Assembly: GCA_023974075.1 (NCBI GenBank) | Contig: JAMFTG010000705.1 | Span: 1 to 64,000 of the forward strand | Direction: 5' to 3' | DNA: 64,000 bases | Origin: Chaenocephalus aceratus | Lineage: Eukaryota > Chordata > Actinopteri > Perciformes > Channichthyidae | Shown here: in pieces, positions 12,635 to 24,869 of the stretch | Layout of the letters: the number at the start of each line of letters is the position of its first letter | Numbering within the stretch: position 1 is the stretch's first letter | Translations under genes and position numbers: made by a program | The notes under the pieces: generated by a model | The model's input: the letters and a program-made list of their open reading frames with translations, nothing else | The model's database searches: none | Told to the model about the DNA's origin: nothing

Positions 12635-13470
12635 ACTGCTGGTTACTTGGATATTCGGTCAATGAATCAGAGGTTCCTTTATTCTCATTATGCAACACAG
12701 GGGTGCATGCACAACTAAATTCAGCTGATGCTAAATAAGAAAAACGTGATGTGACAGAAGCTGGCGTGTATTCCTGTAGACGGTGCTTTACTTAAATGCA
12801 TCAAGATGAATGTTAACAGCAGCAAGAAAACAACGGAGGTTTCTCTATGACTAATATTTTTAACATCCGGGAACACCGTCCATAAATCATTTCAGTTTGA
12901 GCACCAAGTATGATTCATGTAATTGATGCACAAAAGCCAAGGCAATCCATCCGATATTTGTCAGTACATTGTACTAAAACATAAACAGCAAGATAACATT
13001 TTATCAGCTATAAGTGTGCAAATGACAAGCTGAGATTTAGACAGATTTGCATTTATAGGTTATGGGAGAAAGTGCTTAAGTGTATTCTTAATAGATAAAC
13101 AGACATGCAGGGATGGTGGTAGAGGTGAGGAACAGTGACTTCTGGTATGATAGCGGAGTGAGCGGGCACAACCAACTCTATTCAGATAAACCTGCATAAG
13201 TCATCTCCACAAAAAAGTAAGATATGAGTGGTTAACAATAAAAAAAATAATTAAAAAAAGCATGACATCTCCAAAGATAGCGAACACAAAGCTAAGCTAA
13301 CAAGGACATTAGCGCCGCCGCTGCAGGATAATGCAGGAACGCTAGCTGTCGTGCTAGCAAGTAGCAACTATTAGCAATGATATCAGAGAAGTCAAGCAGA
13401 AGCTACAACACCAGAAATCTACATTTGGAGAAGAACTGAAGATCGAGATACAGATAGAAATTGAAAATAT
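12635..13470. other. No feature seen
   Basis: AT-rich non-coding sequence; no gene or recognised repeat. Confidence 0.4.
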
Positions 13471-14289
13471 CTGGCAATCAGAGTTCCCGTTAGCCGGTAA
13501 TTACCGGACTACGACCGGTAAAATATGCTGAAGACCGGCAAATATAAATCTCTCCGGTCAAAGTGTCCGTTCAAAAATAATTTCCGTTTAGCGCAATACC
13601 ACATCAGTTGCGCAACTTGCACCATTTATGTGACAGACAAGAGTATGTGACAGACAAGAATAGTCAACTCTAATGTCTAACGTCTGCGTCTAACACGTAA
13701 TGTGGAGAAAGAGATGTCCTGGATGGGTTGATTGTGCGTTGATCTGTTGGTAATGCCTCGGGGTTCCGGTGGGCATGTAAACAAATGCATAATGCTGCGC
13801 TATACTTTGCGGCCTCACCCGGTTGCATAGCGACGCTTATTGTTTAGGTGTCTTTTAATAAGCAGGTAGTCCTATCATTAGCTAGAACTAGCTGGATCTG
13901 ATCGATATGGACATAAACGCGAGTGAAGTCTAATCTGACGGGCATGGGCGGCGCCAGGATTTTTTTGCTGCAGTAGCTTAGCAGTTGCTATATGACAGCA
14001 CGGCGTTGCTAGTTAATTTTCAAAATAAACAAGCAATACCAGTGGGCCAAGCACGAGCCTGTTCATATTGTAGCGTTCACCGCTATTCAAGATCACTCAA
14101 GCCTTCAATGTCGAAAACGTTCTCTTTATTTACAGAACCAATCAATAGTGTAGCACTCATGACTTTCACGTAACACACACCGGACAACGCACACACATAC
14201 ACACCTGGAAGGGGCGGTCTCTCCCTAACTCCCACCTACAACATTGCCTAAATAACGCACTTTTCCACCTCTCTGGCCTCATTCTGTGA

Positions 14290-14338
14290 CTCTCCTCCTC
14301 CTCCTCCTCCTCCTCCTCCTCCTCCTCCTCCTCCTCCT
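14290..14338. repeat. CCT trinucleotide microsatellite
   Basis: About 16 CCT (AGG) repeats, read as poly-Glu on the minus strand. Simple repeat. Confidence 0.97.
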
Positions 14339-14922
14339 CATTATTCTCAGTTCTCTTCTCCTCATTCACAATTCCCCGTGTTAGATCTCACTGTCAGCAC
14401 GCCTCGAACAATGCGCCATGTCGGAAAATACAACACATTCTTGATTCATTTAAAATGACCATTTGTAACTGAGAGGAGTGACTGCTCATTTCTGCCGAGA
14501 TGCTCAAAGGGTGAGACGCTGCGTCTGAGAATCACTGACTAGCAGAATGTGTATATTCTGGAGTGGAGCTCTGCAGAGAGCAGGGTGGAGGAAATGAGGG
14601 CAGTGGATCATCACGGTGCGGAGAGGAGCAGCGCTAGTTCCACTGCAGCTGGTGGTAGCAGCTAGCTGGTCCTGCGGCTGCGGGTGCAGCGGGTCAGTTG
14701 GCGGGGGCACCTGTTCTTCGTGGTCCCAATCCTCCCGGTTTTCATAGTGAACATCGGGATCCTTGTGGATAGCAGGGTTGTCCGGCTGGACCGGCTCCGT
14801 TGGAGCGGTCGTTTACGCTGACTTGTGACTGTGAGAAATGTTTCCATTTTCGATCTACTGAGAATTAGCCAAGTAACAGTTCACGCAGTAAATTACAACG
14901 ACCCGCCCCTGATAGATCCCGC

Positions 14923-14989
14923 GAAAATGTATCATATTTATACACATTCTCGCGGGCTGCGAGAATGTGTATAAATATGATACATTTTC
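14923..14989. repeat. Perfect inverted repeat, 31-bp arms, 5-bp loop
   Basis: The left arm 14923-14953 (GAAAATGTATCATATT...) is the exact reverse complement of 14959-14989; the loop is GGGCT. It could extrude as a cruciform or fold as an RNA hairpin. Confidence 0.97.
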
Positions 14990-15538
14990 ATATCAAAACA
15001 ATGGGGTTGCTAAGCCGTTGCTAGGCCAATTGTTGGAGTTGCTATAGCAACTCCTAGATACCCCCTGGCACCGCCCCTGCTGACGGGAGAGAGAGATCAG
15101 CTGCTGCTGACGAGTCGACACGCAGCTCTGCATAACCACTTGCAGCGGTGAGCGGACAAAACACTTCAGGTTAGAATATCACACGAATTAATTACCTCTC
15201 AAACTACCTAAACTAGTTATAGATGTGTTTAGTTTTACTGTCGGGTCACTCATTACTGATCCTCGAGCTGCATTATACTGGCGGGCTGTCAGGAGAGGGA
15301 GAGAGCGCTCCGTTTATTATTCCCGTGTTATTGTAAATTACTGTACACTTTTGAATAATGTAGTTAATCTACTATAATTAGTTTGTTTAATATCGAATCA
15401 TTTCAATTTGTTTTAAAGCTCAATAAATAACAAAGAAGACCTTTGACCGGCACTTTTCTCATTTTGTCCGGAAGATTTAAACTTTAACGGACATGTTGAC
15501 CGGCGAAAAAATATTCTAACGGGAACTCTGCTGGCAAT

Positions 15539-16649
15539 GTGTATACAGTAAGCTCACAGAAAATAACAAGAATCTGCAGACCCAGAAAATAAGCATTGGC
15601 ACATTAGCGTTAGCATTAGGCACTGTTGCAAATGTTGTACCAGACATGGCAGACCCCAGACTGTCTGCATGCAAAGAATGTGGCATTTACTTTTATTTGG
15701 CGTCAACCTTGACACATATTTTATTAACATTCAGTACAAGTTGTGAGCGTCGTTCATTTAGCAGGAAACTCTGCCCCCACCTTGTGTCCCCTACTCCCAG
15801 ACCATCACAGAGGACATCCATTTCATAGTTTATTGAATCCTGTTTTTTCTGCGTCTCCTGTGGCAGAGCAGCTTGTGTCAGCACGTCACAGAAGAACCCC
15901 TCGCCTGTCTGAACCTACAACCGCCTCTCCTCCAGCTCCCACACACTGACACTCCACTTAGCAGTGGGTGGTACAGCCGCCGCAGAAAGCTATCATTAGC
16001 CGTCAGGGACGCGCGACAGCAGAGCTTAACATTATCAATACTTTCAGAGGAGTTTATGATTCAACATCAACTGTATATATACGTTACCTTCCGAGTCTGT
16101 CAGGTTATGTAGTGCCACTTAAAAGAAGATGGTTGTTTCGATAGAATCCTGAAGATGAAGTCAAAATGTCATTGTCACATTGTTCAGGAAGTAAACAAAG
16201 GGGAGTGATGGGGAGCAACTCAGATGTTAGCCTTTGCAGACTGTTTACATGCACAACAACTATAACACACTACAGGAAAGAGAAACCCCTACAAAGCACT
16301 TCTTTAACCGCGCCGACAAATATTGAGAATTGAGAGATAGTTAGATACATTTAGACTTTTGAAGATATAACTGGTATTTTTGTTATGGAGAACTCTGAAC
16401 GTGAGTCAGCTTGTTTTTTGACATGGAGGATGAGAAGACCGTTCATAAATAAAACGCCTCTGGATACACCTGCTATTTGTTCATAAAATGTATATAGGTT
16501 CATGCTCAATCAAACTTTTACATTATCATAGTGACATCCCAGGTATATATTTCCAGCTTTCAAAATGTTTGTGTTACCTATAGTACAAATAACATCACTT
16601 TCGAAATCTGTTTTTACATTTTTTGGGCGGTTTTGCGTCCAAAATGTTC
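15539..16649. other. No feature seen
   Basis: Non-coding AT-rich DNA without recognised repeat or gene. Confidence 0.4.
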
Positions 16650-16657
16650 ATCTAGTA

Positions 16658-17221
16658 CACGTGTGTCAAACTTGAGGCCCGGGGGCCAAATCAGGGCCGT
16701 GGTGGATTTAATTTCGGCCCGCAGGATAATTTCTAATTCCTATTAGATCTGGCCCGCCGGTATATTGCACCTTCACTCCATCCTGAGGGTCTCCTCCGCT
16801 CAGAGCCCAAACATTGATGACCCTGCACCCGAGATGAGACGCCAAGTGTCTGAGCTAGCATCACAGAGCAGCAACCTGAGTTCAAAGGATGCTTCCTTCT
16901 GCACTTTCTCTCAGGACAGCAGGGCATGTTTGGTTTTCTCTTTGAGGGGAATAGTTTTCTTGAAGCTGTTGTTGGCCTGTGGGGAAATGTACTCATAAGA
17001 AGTGACTCTGGAGAAGCTGCAGATAGAGCCATGAGAAATGAATGCAGCTGATTATTTAATGTTGTTTTTATAGCAATAATTTAAGCTTTGTTAGTTCCAG
17101 GTTTAATATGTGCAATAAGTTCATTTCAATACGTTCTGCAAGAAACATTGAACCAGTCCGGCCCTCGACTAGTACCCATTTTTTGATTTTGGCCCACTGA
17201 GTATTTGAGTTTGACCCCCTG
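16658..17221. mobile_element. Non-autonomous hAT (GTGTCAAACT family), 564 bp
   Basis: Left end CACGTGTGTCAAACTTGAGG, right end GAGTTTGACCCCCTG, with perfect 8-bp duplications ATCTAGTA at 16650-16657 and 17222-17229. The ends match the family also present at 28801-29360. Confidence 0.92.
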
Positions 17222-17229
17222 ATCTAGTA

Positions 17230-18030
17230 TGTCAAAATGTAAGAAATTAGTTTATATAGGAGAGGTTGTCTTAAAACGATAGATACCAAACATTGACATG
17301 TTAAACATTTCTTAATGGGAGTAAGACAAATCAAAAGTAGGCAACAACGGCCAAATTAGCCCAGGACTCTAAAGGGTTAAGAGAGACTTGGAGGATATAG
17401 GGCGGACAGAGGGGCCCTAATGTGAAATCCCATGACCGTATGCTTAACATACAATTACTGCACGCCGGACACAGCTGGATTTATGTGGCAGGTTCATCAC
17501 CTCAGGTTCCGGATCCGAGACTAGATCAAATTCCCTGGTCGTTTTTCAGAACGGTAAACGTGAACATGTGTAGATGCCGACTGCGTTAAACTCTGGGAAT
17601 AAATGATGAGCCTGCCAGGACAAGGTCAGCGATGTGATTTACGGCGACGTCAGGAAGAACACTCGGATAACAAACAGCTCATGCCTCCGAAGGAGAGGGC
17701 CAGAGCGGAGTGTGATGTTTGCATTCACCGAGGTGATTAACTGCCACAGGACACAGTGGGATCTTTCCGGTGACACAGAGTTAAATGTTAAGCTTGATTA
17801 GTGCTTTTTTTAGTTCTTGACAAACAACTGCGTAATACGAGCCCTTTTCATCTCAACTGAACCGATCAAGTCTGCAGACTAGACCGCAGCAAATGCAAGC
17901 ATGTCATCCGTTTTAATAAGCAGCACTTTGCACCGACACCTTAAGTGGGTTGCATTCATGCCTTCATGGCTCAGTAATTAGCAAGACTCAATTTCACAGA
18001 GCAGGTTATTCAGCAGGGACAGCAACCGTG
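17230..18030. other. Single-copy DNA, possible regulatory content
   Basis: Non-coding and non-repetitive. Moderate GC and motifs such as GAGGTGATTAACTG near 17730 leave room for an enhancer, but there is no firm evidence. Confidence 0.3.
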
Positions 18031-19800
18031 CATCAGGAGGGAGGAAAGGACACAAGAGGAGGAGATAGGGACGAAGGAGAGGACACAAGAGGAGGAGAAA
18101 GGGACGAAGGGAAGGAGACAGGGCAAAGCAAAAGTTTGTAAATTACACATTGGAAGGAGTGACGGAGGAAGAAAAGGAGATATAGAGAAGAAGGGAAGGA
18201 CTCAAAGTAGGAGAGAGGGAGGAAGGGAAGGAGATGTTAGGAGGAAAGCAAGTAGGAGATGTGGAGGAAGGAGGGGAGAAATAGGACATAAGAAAAGTAG
18301 TAGAGAGAGGAAGGAAAGGAGATATTGGGAGGAAAGAAAGGATACAAGGGTAAGAGATGGGGAGGAAGGAAAGGAGATGTTTGGAGGAAAGAAGGGACCC
18401 AAGCCTATGAGATAGGGAGGAAGGAAAGGACACAAGAGGAGGAGATAGGGACGAAGGAGAGGACACAAGAGGAGGAGAAAGGGACGAAGGGAAGGAGACA
18501 GGGCAAAGCAAAAGTTTGTAAATTACACATTGGAAGGAGTGACGGAGGAAGAAAAGGAGATATAGAGAAGAAGGGAAGGACTCAAAGTAGGAGAGAGGGA
18601 GGAAGGGAAGGAGATGTTAGGAGGAAAGCAAGTAGGAGATGGGGAGGAAGGAGGGGAGAAATAGGACATAAGAAAAGTAGTAGAGAGAGGAAGGAAAGGA
18701 GATATTGGGAGGAAAGAAAGAATACAAGGGTAAGAGATGGGGAGGAAGGAAAGGAGATGTTTGGAGGAAAGAAGGGACCCAAGTCTATGAGATAGGGAGG
18801 AAGGAAAGGACACAAGAGGAGGAGATAGGGACGAAGGAGAGGACACAAGAGGAGGAGAAAGGAACGAAGGGAAGGAGACAGGGCAAAGCAAAAGTTTGTA
18901 AATTACACATTGGAAGGAGTGACGGAGGAAGAAAAGGAGATAGAGAGAAGAAGGGAAGGACTCAAAGTAGGAGAGAGGGAGGAAGGGAAGGAGATGTTAG
19001 GAGGAAAGCAAGTAGGAGATGGGGAGGAAGGAGGGGAGAAATAGGACATAAGAAAAGTAGTAGAGAGAGGAAGGAAAGGAGATATTGGGAGGAAAGAAAG
19101 AATACAAGGGTAAGAGATGGGGAGGAAGGAAAGGAGATGTTTGGAGGAAAGAAGGGACCCAAGTCTATGAGATAGGGAGGAAGGAAAGGACACAAGAGGA
19201 GGAGATAGGGACGAAGGAGAGGACACAAGAGGAGGAGAAAGGAACGAAGGGAAGGAGACAGGGCAAAGCAAAAGTTTGTAAATTACACATTGGAAGGAGT
19301 GACGGAGGAAGAAAAGGAGATAGAGAGAAGAAGGGAAGGACTCAAAGTAGGAGAGAGGGAGGAAGGGAAGGAGATGTTAGGAGGGAAAGCAAGTAGGAGA
19401 TGGGGAGGAAGGAGGGGAGAAATAGGACATAAGAAAAGTAGTAGAGAGAGGAAGGAAAGGAGATATTGGGAGGAAAGAAAGGATACAAGGGTAAGAGATG
19501 GGGAGGAAGGAAAGGAGATGTTTGGAGGAAAGAAGGGACCCAAGTCTATGACATAGGGAGGAAGGAAAGGAGACATGGGGAAGAAGGAAAGGTCTTAAAG
19601 GTAGAAGAGAGGAAGGAAGGAAAGGAGACATACGGTAGGTCAAATGGGAATTATAATGGAGAGAAAAGGGAGGAGATGCTAGGAGGAAAGAAAGGACACG
19701 AGTGTAGGAGAGAGGAAGGAAGGAAAGGAGATGTTAGGAGGAATGAAAGGAGGCAACGGGGAGTAAAGGGGGAGGAGGAATTGCAGTGGGAGGCAGGGAA
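18031..19800. repeat. GA-rich 380-bp tandem repeat (about 4 copies)
   Basis: A strongly purine-biased plus strand built of GGAAGGAAAGGAGAT-like subunits. The pattern repeats every 380 bp; for example the block TTGTAAATTACACATTGGAA recurs at 18136, 18516, 18896 and 19276. Copies are nearly identical, hence the 122- and 156-codon ORFs repeating at 380-bp steps; these are not genes. Confidence 0.95.
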
Positions 19801-20588
19801 GACCAGCAACCAAATGTTCCCCTTGAGTGGAGGATAATGTGATAAATGGGAAAGTGAGCCTAGTGTGCAGCTGCATATCTCGTGTTCAGTCATCACAGAA
19901 CACTCATCCTACTTCAGAGGATGCTTCAAACAAATCCTTATCCTGTGCATTTAGAGGAAGTGAATGATAAGGATATAAACAGCCATTTTACCCATCAAGG
20001 TTACGGATCGAAGGAAGTGGAAGATGGGACGTTTACTGTGCAGCAGCAGCAGCAGCTATAAGAGTGCATGCATTGTTTTAACAAGGACTTAATGCAGGAT
20101 GCTGCCAAGATGCTTCACAGACGTAATGAACAAGGAGCTGGCTACTGTACCAACGCTTTATTCTCATTTATCACTACTAATGAACGTGACTGAAGATGTG
20201 TCTGTGAGCGGGTTTATAGTCAGGGCATTGCTCCGTGCTGTCGCTGTATAATATTAAAGGACAGTTGGATGTCAGTTACCTTCAAAGTCACTAGTAGACT
20301 GTGGGAAAAAAATCTGCAGAAGTGTCCTCGTGGATTCCCATATGTTAGATTAAACATGAAGAGCTCTCCAGGGTGGCCCTATGTGCATGGAAACGTGATG
20401 GTTTGCCTTTTCAGAGGAAGAATTGCGACGCAATGCAGTAATGTCTGTCCTTAACATGAAAACGTGCCCTTTGCCCTTCCTGCAGAGAAAATGTGAAGAC
20501 GTGCATATTAAAGCACCGTCTTGTATCAGCTTATATCACAAGGCTTAGGCAGGTTGCTAACACGTGTCTAAATGAGACGTCATCACAC
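19801..20588. other. No feature seen
   Basis: Single-copy non-coding DNA with a short CAG run near 20042-20053. Confidence 0.4.
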
Positions 20589-21391
20589 CCAACATTAGCC
20601 TCCTTTAGCTTAGCGGTGGTGACGTGAAGTCATGTGACCGTGCTGTAGTTCCTTTATAGCCCAACATTAGCCACCTTTAGCTTAGCGGTGGTGACGTGAA
20701 GTCATGTGACCGTGCTGTAGTTCCTTTATAGCCCAACATTAGCCGCCTTTAGCTTAGCGGTGGTGACGTGAAGTCATGTGACCGTGCTGTAGTTCCTTTA
20801 TAGCCCAACATTAGCCTCCTTTAGCTTAGCGGTGGTGACGTGAAGTCATGTGCCCGTGCTGTAGTTCCTTTATAGCCCAACATTAGCCTCCTTTAGCTTA
20901 GCGGTGGTGATGTGAAGTCATGTGACTGTGCTGTAGTTCCTTTATAGCCCAACATTAGCCGCCTTTAGCTTAGCGGTGGTGACGTGAAGTCATGTGCCCG
21001 TGCTGTAGTTCCTTTATAGCCCAACATTAGCCGCCTTTAGCTTAGCGGTGGTGATGTGAAGTCATGTGACTGTGCTGTAGTTCCTTTATAGCCCAACATT
21101 AGCCGCCTTTAGCTTAGCGGTGGTGACGTGAAGTCATGTGACCGTGCTGTAGTTCCTTTATAGCCCAACATTAGCCGCCTTTAGCTTAGCGGTGGTGATG
21201 TGAAGTCATGTGACCGTGCTGTAGTTCCTTTATAGCCCAACATTAGCCGCCTTTAGCTTAGCGGTGGTGATGTGAAGTCATGTGACTGTGCTGTAGTTCC
21301 TTTATAGCCCAACATTAGCCTCCTTTAGCTTAGCGGTGGTGATGTGAAGTCATGTGACTGTGCTGTAGTTCCTTTATAGCCCAACATTAGC
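20589..21391. repeat. 72-bp minisatellite (about 11 units)
   Basis: Each 72-bp unit contains GGTGGTGACGTGAAGTCATG and TGTAGTTCCTTTATAGCCCA. Most units carry TGACGTG followed by TCATGTGAC, i.e. an E-box-like CATGTG. Units differ by single bases. Confidence 0.97.
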
Positions 21392-21619
21392 TTTTTACTT
21401 CAGAAATCATAAAGTGGTGTTAATATGTGGAAATTATCTTGTTCTACAAAACGTGGAAGTGTCATAAACGTTTGTTTGACACAGATTTTGCAATAATGAA
21501 AAATCCAAGGGGAAAGAAGTCATTGCTTTTTTTGTCACCTTACTTCTTCCTTCTCTCTGTCTGTACCTGTGTACTCTCATGTTCCGACTAACCCAGCTTC
21601 CCCCAAATTTCTTTTTTGT

Positions 21620-22165
21620 GTCTATCTACCCCGGGATCCTGAGTCGTGGCTGATCCTGTGGTCCTGTGCCCTGGATCCTCTATCCTGAGTCCTGGACTTC
21701 GAGTCGTGGCTGAACCTGTCTCTGCGGTCCTGCCTGACTCTCATCATCCTCGTGGATTCATCTTCTCATTACAGACACATGCATTTCCTAACATTCGGTC
21801 TACCTATGCTGTAAAATGTATTATCTCTTCAATTTACACACGGCATCTATTGCACGTCTGTCCGTCCTGGGAGAGGGATCCCTCCTCTGCTGCTCTCCCT
21901 GAGGTTTCTCCATGTTCCCTTAAACTGTGGGGTTTCTCTGGAAGTGTTTCCTTGTACGATGTGAGGGTCTAAGGACAGAGGGTCTAAGGACAGAGGGTCT
22001 AAGGACAGAGGGTCTGAGGACAGAGGGTCTGAGGACAGAGGGTCTGAGGACAGAGGGTGTCGTATTGTCATACTGATATTCTGTACAAACTGTGAAGTCC
22101 ACTGAGACTAATGTAACATTTGTGATATTGGGCGATAAATAAACATTGATTGATGATGGATTTAT
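21620..22165. repeat. Dispersed fish LINE/SINE-type tail with 15-bp tandem
   Basis: CTGGGAGAGGGATCCCTCCT, then GTGAGGGTCTAAGGACAGAG, then GATATTGGGCGATAAATAAA and a TTGATTGATGATG end form a 3' tail that is very common in fish genomes. At 21963-22055 a 15-bp piece (AGGGTCTAAGGACAG) is repeated about six times. The family name is not certain. Confidence 0.65.
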
Positions 22166-22601
22166 TGTCGAGGGGCCCCTTTGCGATAATGACTAATAAC
22201 AAATGATTCAACAATTCTGATCCGAACCGCCACTGTTAAAAGTCTGATATTATAAAGTCAATCAGAATTCATTTGAGATCATCCTCCTGGTCTTACATAG
22301 TCAGATAGATTTGTTTACTAAATGAAAACACATTAAATAAATAATTTATACATGGATGCTAAACAACCACAGCGTGTTCTTTTCCTGTAAGCAGAGTGTT
22401 ATTGCAGAGAGATGCAGAATATGCTTATTTTATTAAATTAATAACCCTGGGAGATTTCCTCAGGACAAAGCAAGAGTCCTTATGGAAAGTCTGAAGCTCC
22501 ACCAGGTGAACAAGCTGCATCCGTCGCCCTGAGGTTTGAAATATGCTACTGTGCTATAAAGAGCATTCATCTGCAGGACATGAGGGGACATGCCATGTGG
22601 G
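22166..22601. other. No feature seen
   Basis: AT-rich single-copy non-coding DNA. Confidence 0.4.
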
Positions 22602-22617
22602 CAGAGGTGGAGGAAGG

Positions 22618-23562
22618 ACTCAGATCTTGATCTTGTGTATAAGTAGAAGTACTCAGATCGTGTACTTGAGTAAAAGTAGAAGTACTCAGATCTTGTATTT
22701 GAGTAAAAGTAGAAGTACTCAGGTCTTGTATTTGAGTAAAAGTAGAAGTACTCAGATCTTGAAATTGAGTAAAAGTAGAAGTACTCAGATCTTGTACTTG
22801 AGTAAAAGTAGAAGTACTCAGATATTGTACTTGAGTAAAAGTAGAAGTACTCAGATCTTGTACTTGAGTAAAAATAAAAGTAGAAGTACTCAGATATTGT
22901 ACTTGAGTAAAAGTAGAAGTACTCAGGTCTTGTATTTGAGTAAAAGTAGAAGTACTCAGATCTTGCACTTGAGTAAAAGTAGAAGTACTCAGATCTTGTA
23001 CTTGAGTAAAAATAAAAGTAGAAGTACTCAGATCTTGTACTTGAGTAAAAATAAAAGTAGAAGTACTCAGATATTGTACTTGAGTAAAAGTAGAAGTACT
23101 CAGGTCTTGTATTTGAGTAAAAGTAGAAGTACTCAGGTCTTGTACTTGAGTAAAAGTAGAAGTACTCAGATCTTGTACTTGAGTAAAAGTAGAAGTACTC
23201 AGGTCTTGTATTTGAGTAAAAGTAGAAGTACTCAGATCTTGTACTTGAGTAAAAGTAGAAGTACTCAGATCTTGTACTTGAGTAAAAGTAGAAGTACTCA
23301 GGTCTTGTATTTGAGTAAAAGTAGAAGTACTCAGGTCTTGTATTTGAGTAAAAGTAGAAGTACTCAGGTCTTGTACTTGAGTAGAAGTACTCAGATCTTG
23401 TACTTGAGTCAAAATAAAAGTAGAAGTACTCAGATCTTGTACTTGAGTAAAAGTAGAAGTACTCAGGTCTTGTACTTGAGTAAAAGTAGAAGTACTCAGG
23501 TCTTGTACTTGAGTAAAAGTAGAAGTACTCAGGTCTTGTACTTGAGTAAAAGTAGAAGTACC
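22618..23562. repeat. 33-bp minisatellite (about 28 units)
   Basis: Tandem CTTGTACTTGAGTAAAAGTA plus GAAGTACTCAGAT; some units are shortened or carry an extra AAAATAA. The period is divisible by three, so ORFs of 342 and 344 codons appear on both strands (SKSRSTQILYL and its antisense). Not genes. Confidence 0.97.
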
Positions 23563-23747
23563 AGAGTGTAGGAATACTCTGTTACAGTCAAAGTCCTGCA
23601 TTCAAAATGTTCCTCAAGTGAAAGTAGAAAGTATTCTCATCTAAATATAGTGAAAGACAGTGAAAGTAGTCGTTGTGCAGATTGGTCCATTTCAGAATAA
23701 TATATATGATATGTTTTATAATGATTGATCATGAAAGTGTTCTCAAA

Positions 23748-23852
23748 GCTGGTGAAGGTGCAGCTAGTCTGAAGTACTTTGTAGACTGCAGGGTAGCTGG
23801 TGAAGGTGCAGCTAGTCTGAAGTACTTTGTAGACTGCAGGGTAGCTGGTGGA
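23748..23852. repeat. 48-bp tandem duplication
   Basis: The unit starting GCTGGTGAAGGTGCAGCTAG is present at 23748 and 23796, with the start of a third at 23844. It lies inside the same transposon. Confidence 0.95.
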
Positions 23853-24269
23853 TTCACTCCAGGTGGAACTCAAGTCTGATTTAAGAGCTGATTATATTTC
23901 ACATCATTCATCCACATCTGTAAAGTAACTAAAGGGATTACATACATGTATTCTATATTCCCTGCAGTTATCCATGTAGTCTGAGAGACATTGTTTAAAG
24001 CGGGTTGATTTGGTGTTAAAACCATACAGACCGGTCCAATTTGACCGGGAGAAACCAAAGTAAGGGGGGAGTAACGAACACCACAGAAGTACAGTACTTG
24101 AGTAAATGTACTTAGTTACTTTACACCACTGATGGTATCATGCATCATAAAGCAGCAGGTCTCGTGTCTCCTCGGGAAACCTGTGGTCTCCGCAGAATAA
24201 AGACAGAGAGTTTCTCCCACGCAGAAAGTGCGCTGTTTATCATCTGAACTGGAATCCCCCCCTTTGCGA

Positions 24270-24455
24270 TAAGTGCGTGGTTCATTCCAGCGGCTGCGTT
24301 TCCTCAGTGCGAGGTGTGTTTGTGTTGTCCCTCCGCACACACGCACACACTCACACACTCACGCGCACACACACGGAGTGGATTTCGATGGAGCGGTTAA
24401 GACCGAGAACGCATCATCTCATGGAGGACTGCTTCACGCCGAACTGTCGCTGAGG
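24270..24455 (+). promoter_or_regulatory. Candidate non-coding first exon and promoter area of htr5a
   Basis: Non-repetitive GC-richer sequence between two transposon-rich tracts ends in CTGAG followed by GTAGGT at 24455, a good donor. It would pair in orientation with the acceptor at 29520, giving a 5.07 kb 5' UTR intron. A short CA-rich patch lies at 24336-24374. No TATA box is evident. This is a guess from splice-site quality only; transcript data would settle it. Confidence 0.22.
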
Positions 24456-24869
24456 TAGGTTCGTGAATCGCTGATTTCTAACAGATTGTGTGTGCATTAA
24501 AATCCCAAAATGTTTCCAAGTGCAGAGAGGAAGCCACATGGGACCACGTGAGCTCCGAGGGGAATATGTTTACGGTAAAGTTATTATTAATTAATTCTGC
24601 AGGAACTGTGTATTTCAATGAATTATGCACCTCTGAATCAATTCTCTCTTTGAGTAAGAGGAGCTGGCTTTGAGTATGTTATTCAAAAGCATGTTCAACC
24701 CATCGAGAGATAAAGTGCTAAAGCTGCTGAATGCACAGGAGGATTCCATTACATTACAAGCTCCTTAATTATCCTCATATGAGAGGACACAGCCACATTC
24801 CTCTCCATGCTTCCACCTGCTACATCTCACAGCTTTCAAGCCTCGGGGAAACTGCATATCCAATGAGTA

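Larger units (their letters stand above)
13479..15530. mobile_element. hAT transposon, 2.05 kb, perfect 8-bp target duplication
   Basis: Inverted ends CAGAGTTCCCGTTAG (13479) and CTAACGGGAACTCTG (ending 15530) are perfect over 15 bp and flanked by CTGGCAAT on both sides (13471-13478 and 15531-15538). The 8-bp duplication identifies the hAT superfamily. Inside are a CCT microsatellite (14290-14338), a stop-free acidic, proline-rich minus-strand stretch at about 14630-14800 (includes DPDVHYENREDWD) that may be a transposase relic, and a perfect palindrome at 14923-14989. Confidence 0.92.
22602..24131. mobile_element. Non-autonomous DNA element (ACTTGAGTAAA family) with internal array
   Basis: The left tip CAGAGGTGGAGGAAGGACTC and right end TACTTAGTTACTTTACACCA plus CTG are the ends of a common fish DNA transposon type. 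After the array come family blocks AATACTCTGTTACAGTCAAA and GTCCTGCATTCAAAATGTTC. The flanking octamers do not match, so this may be a composite of two copies. Confidence 0.6.

Noticed and set aside
18143..19837. Repeated 122- and 156-codon ORFs
   Set aside because: They recur at 380-bp steps because the DNA repeats; composition is that of GA-rich repeat, with no domain.
22543..23601. 342- and 344-codon ORFs on opposite strands
   Set aside because: Product of a 33-bp minisatellite within a transposon; both strands open at once is a repeat artefact.
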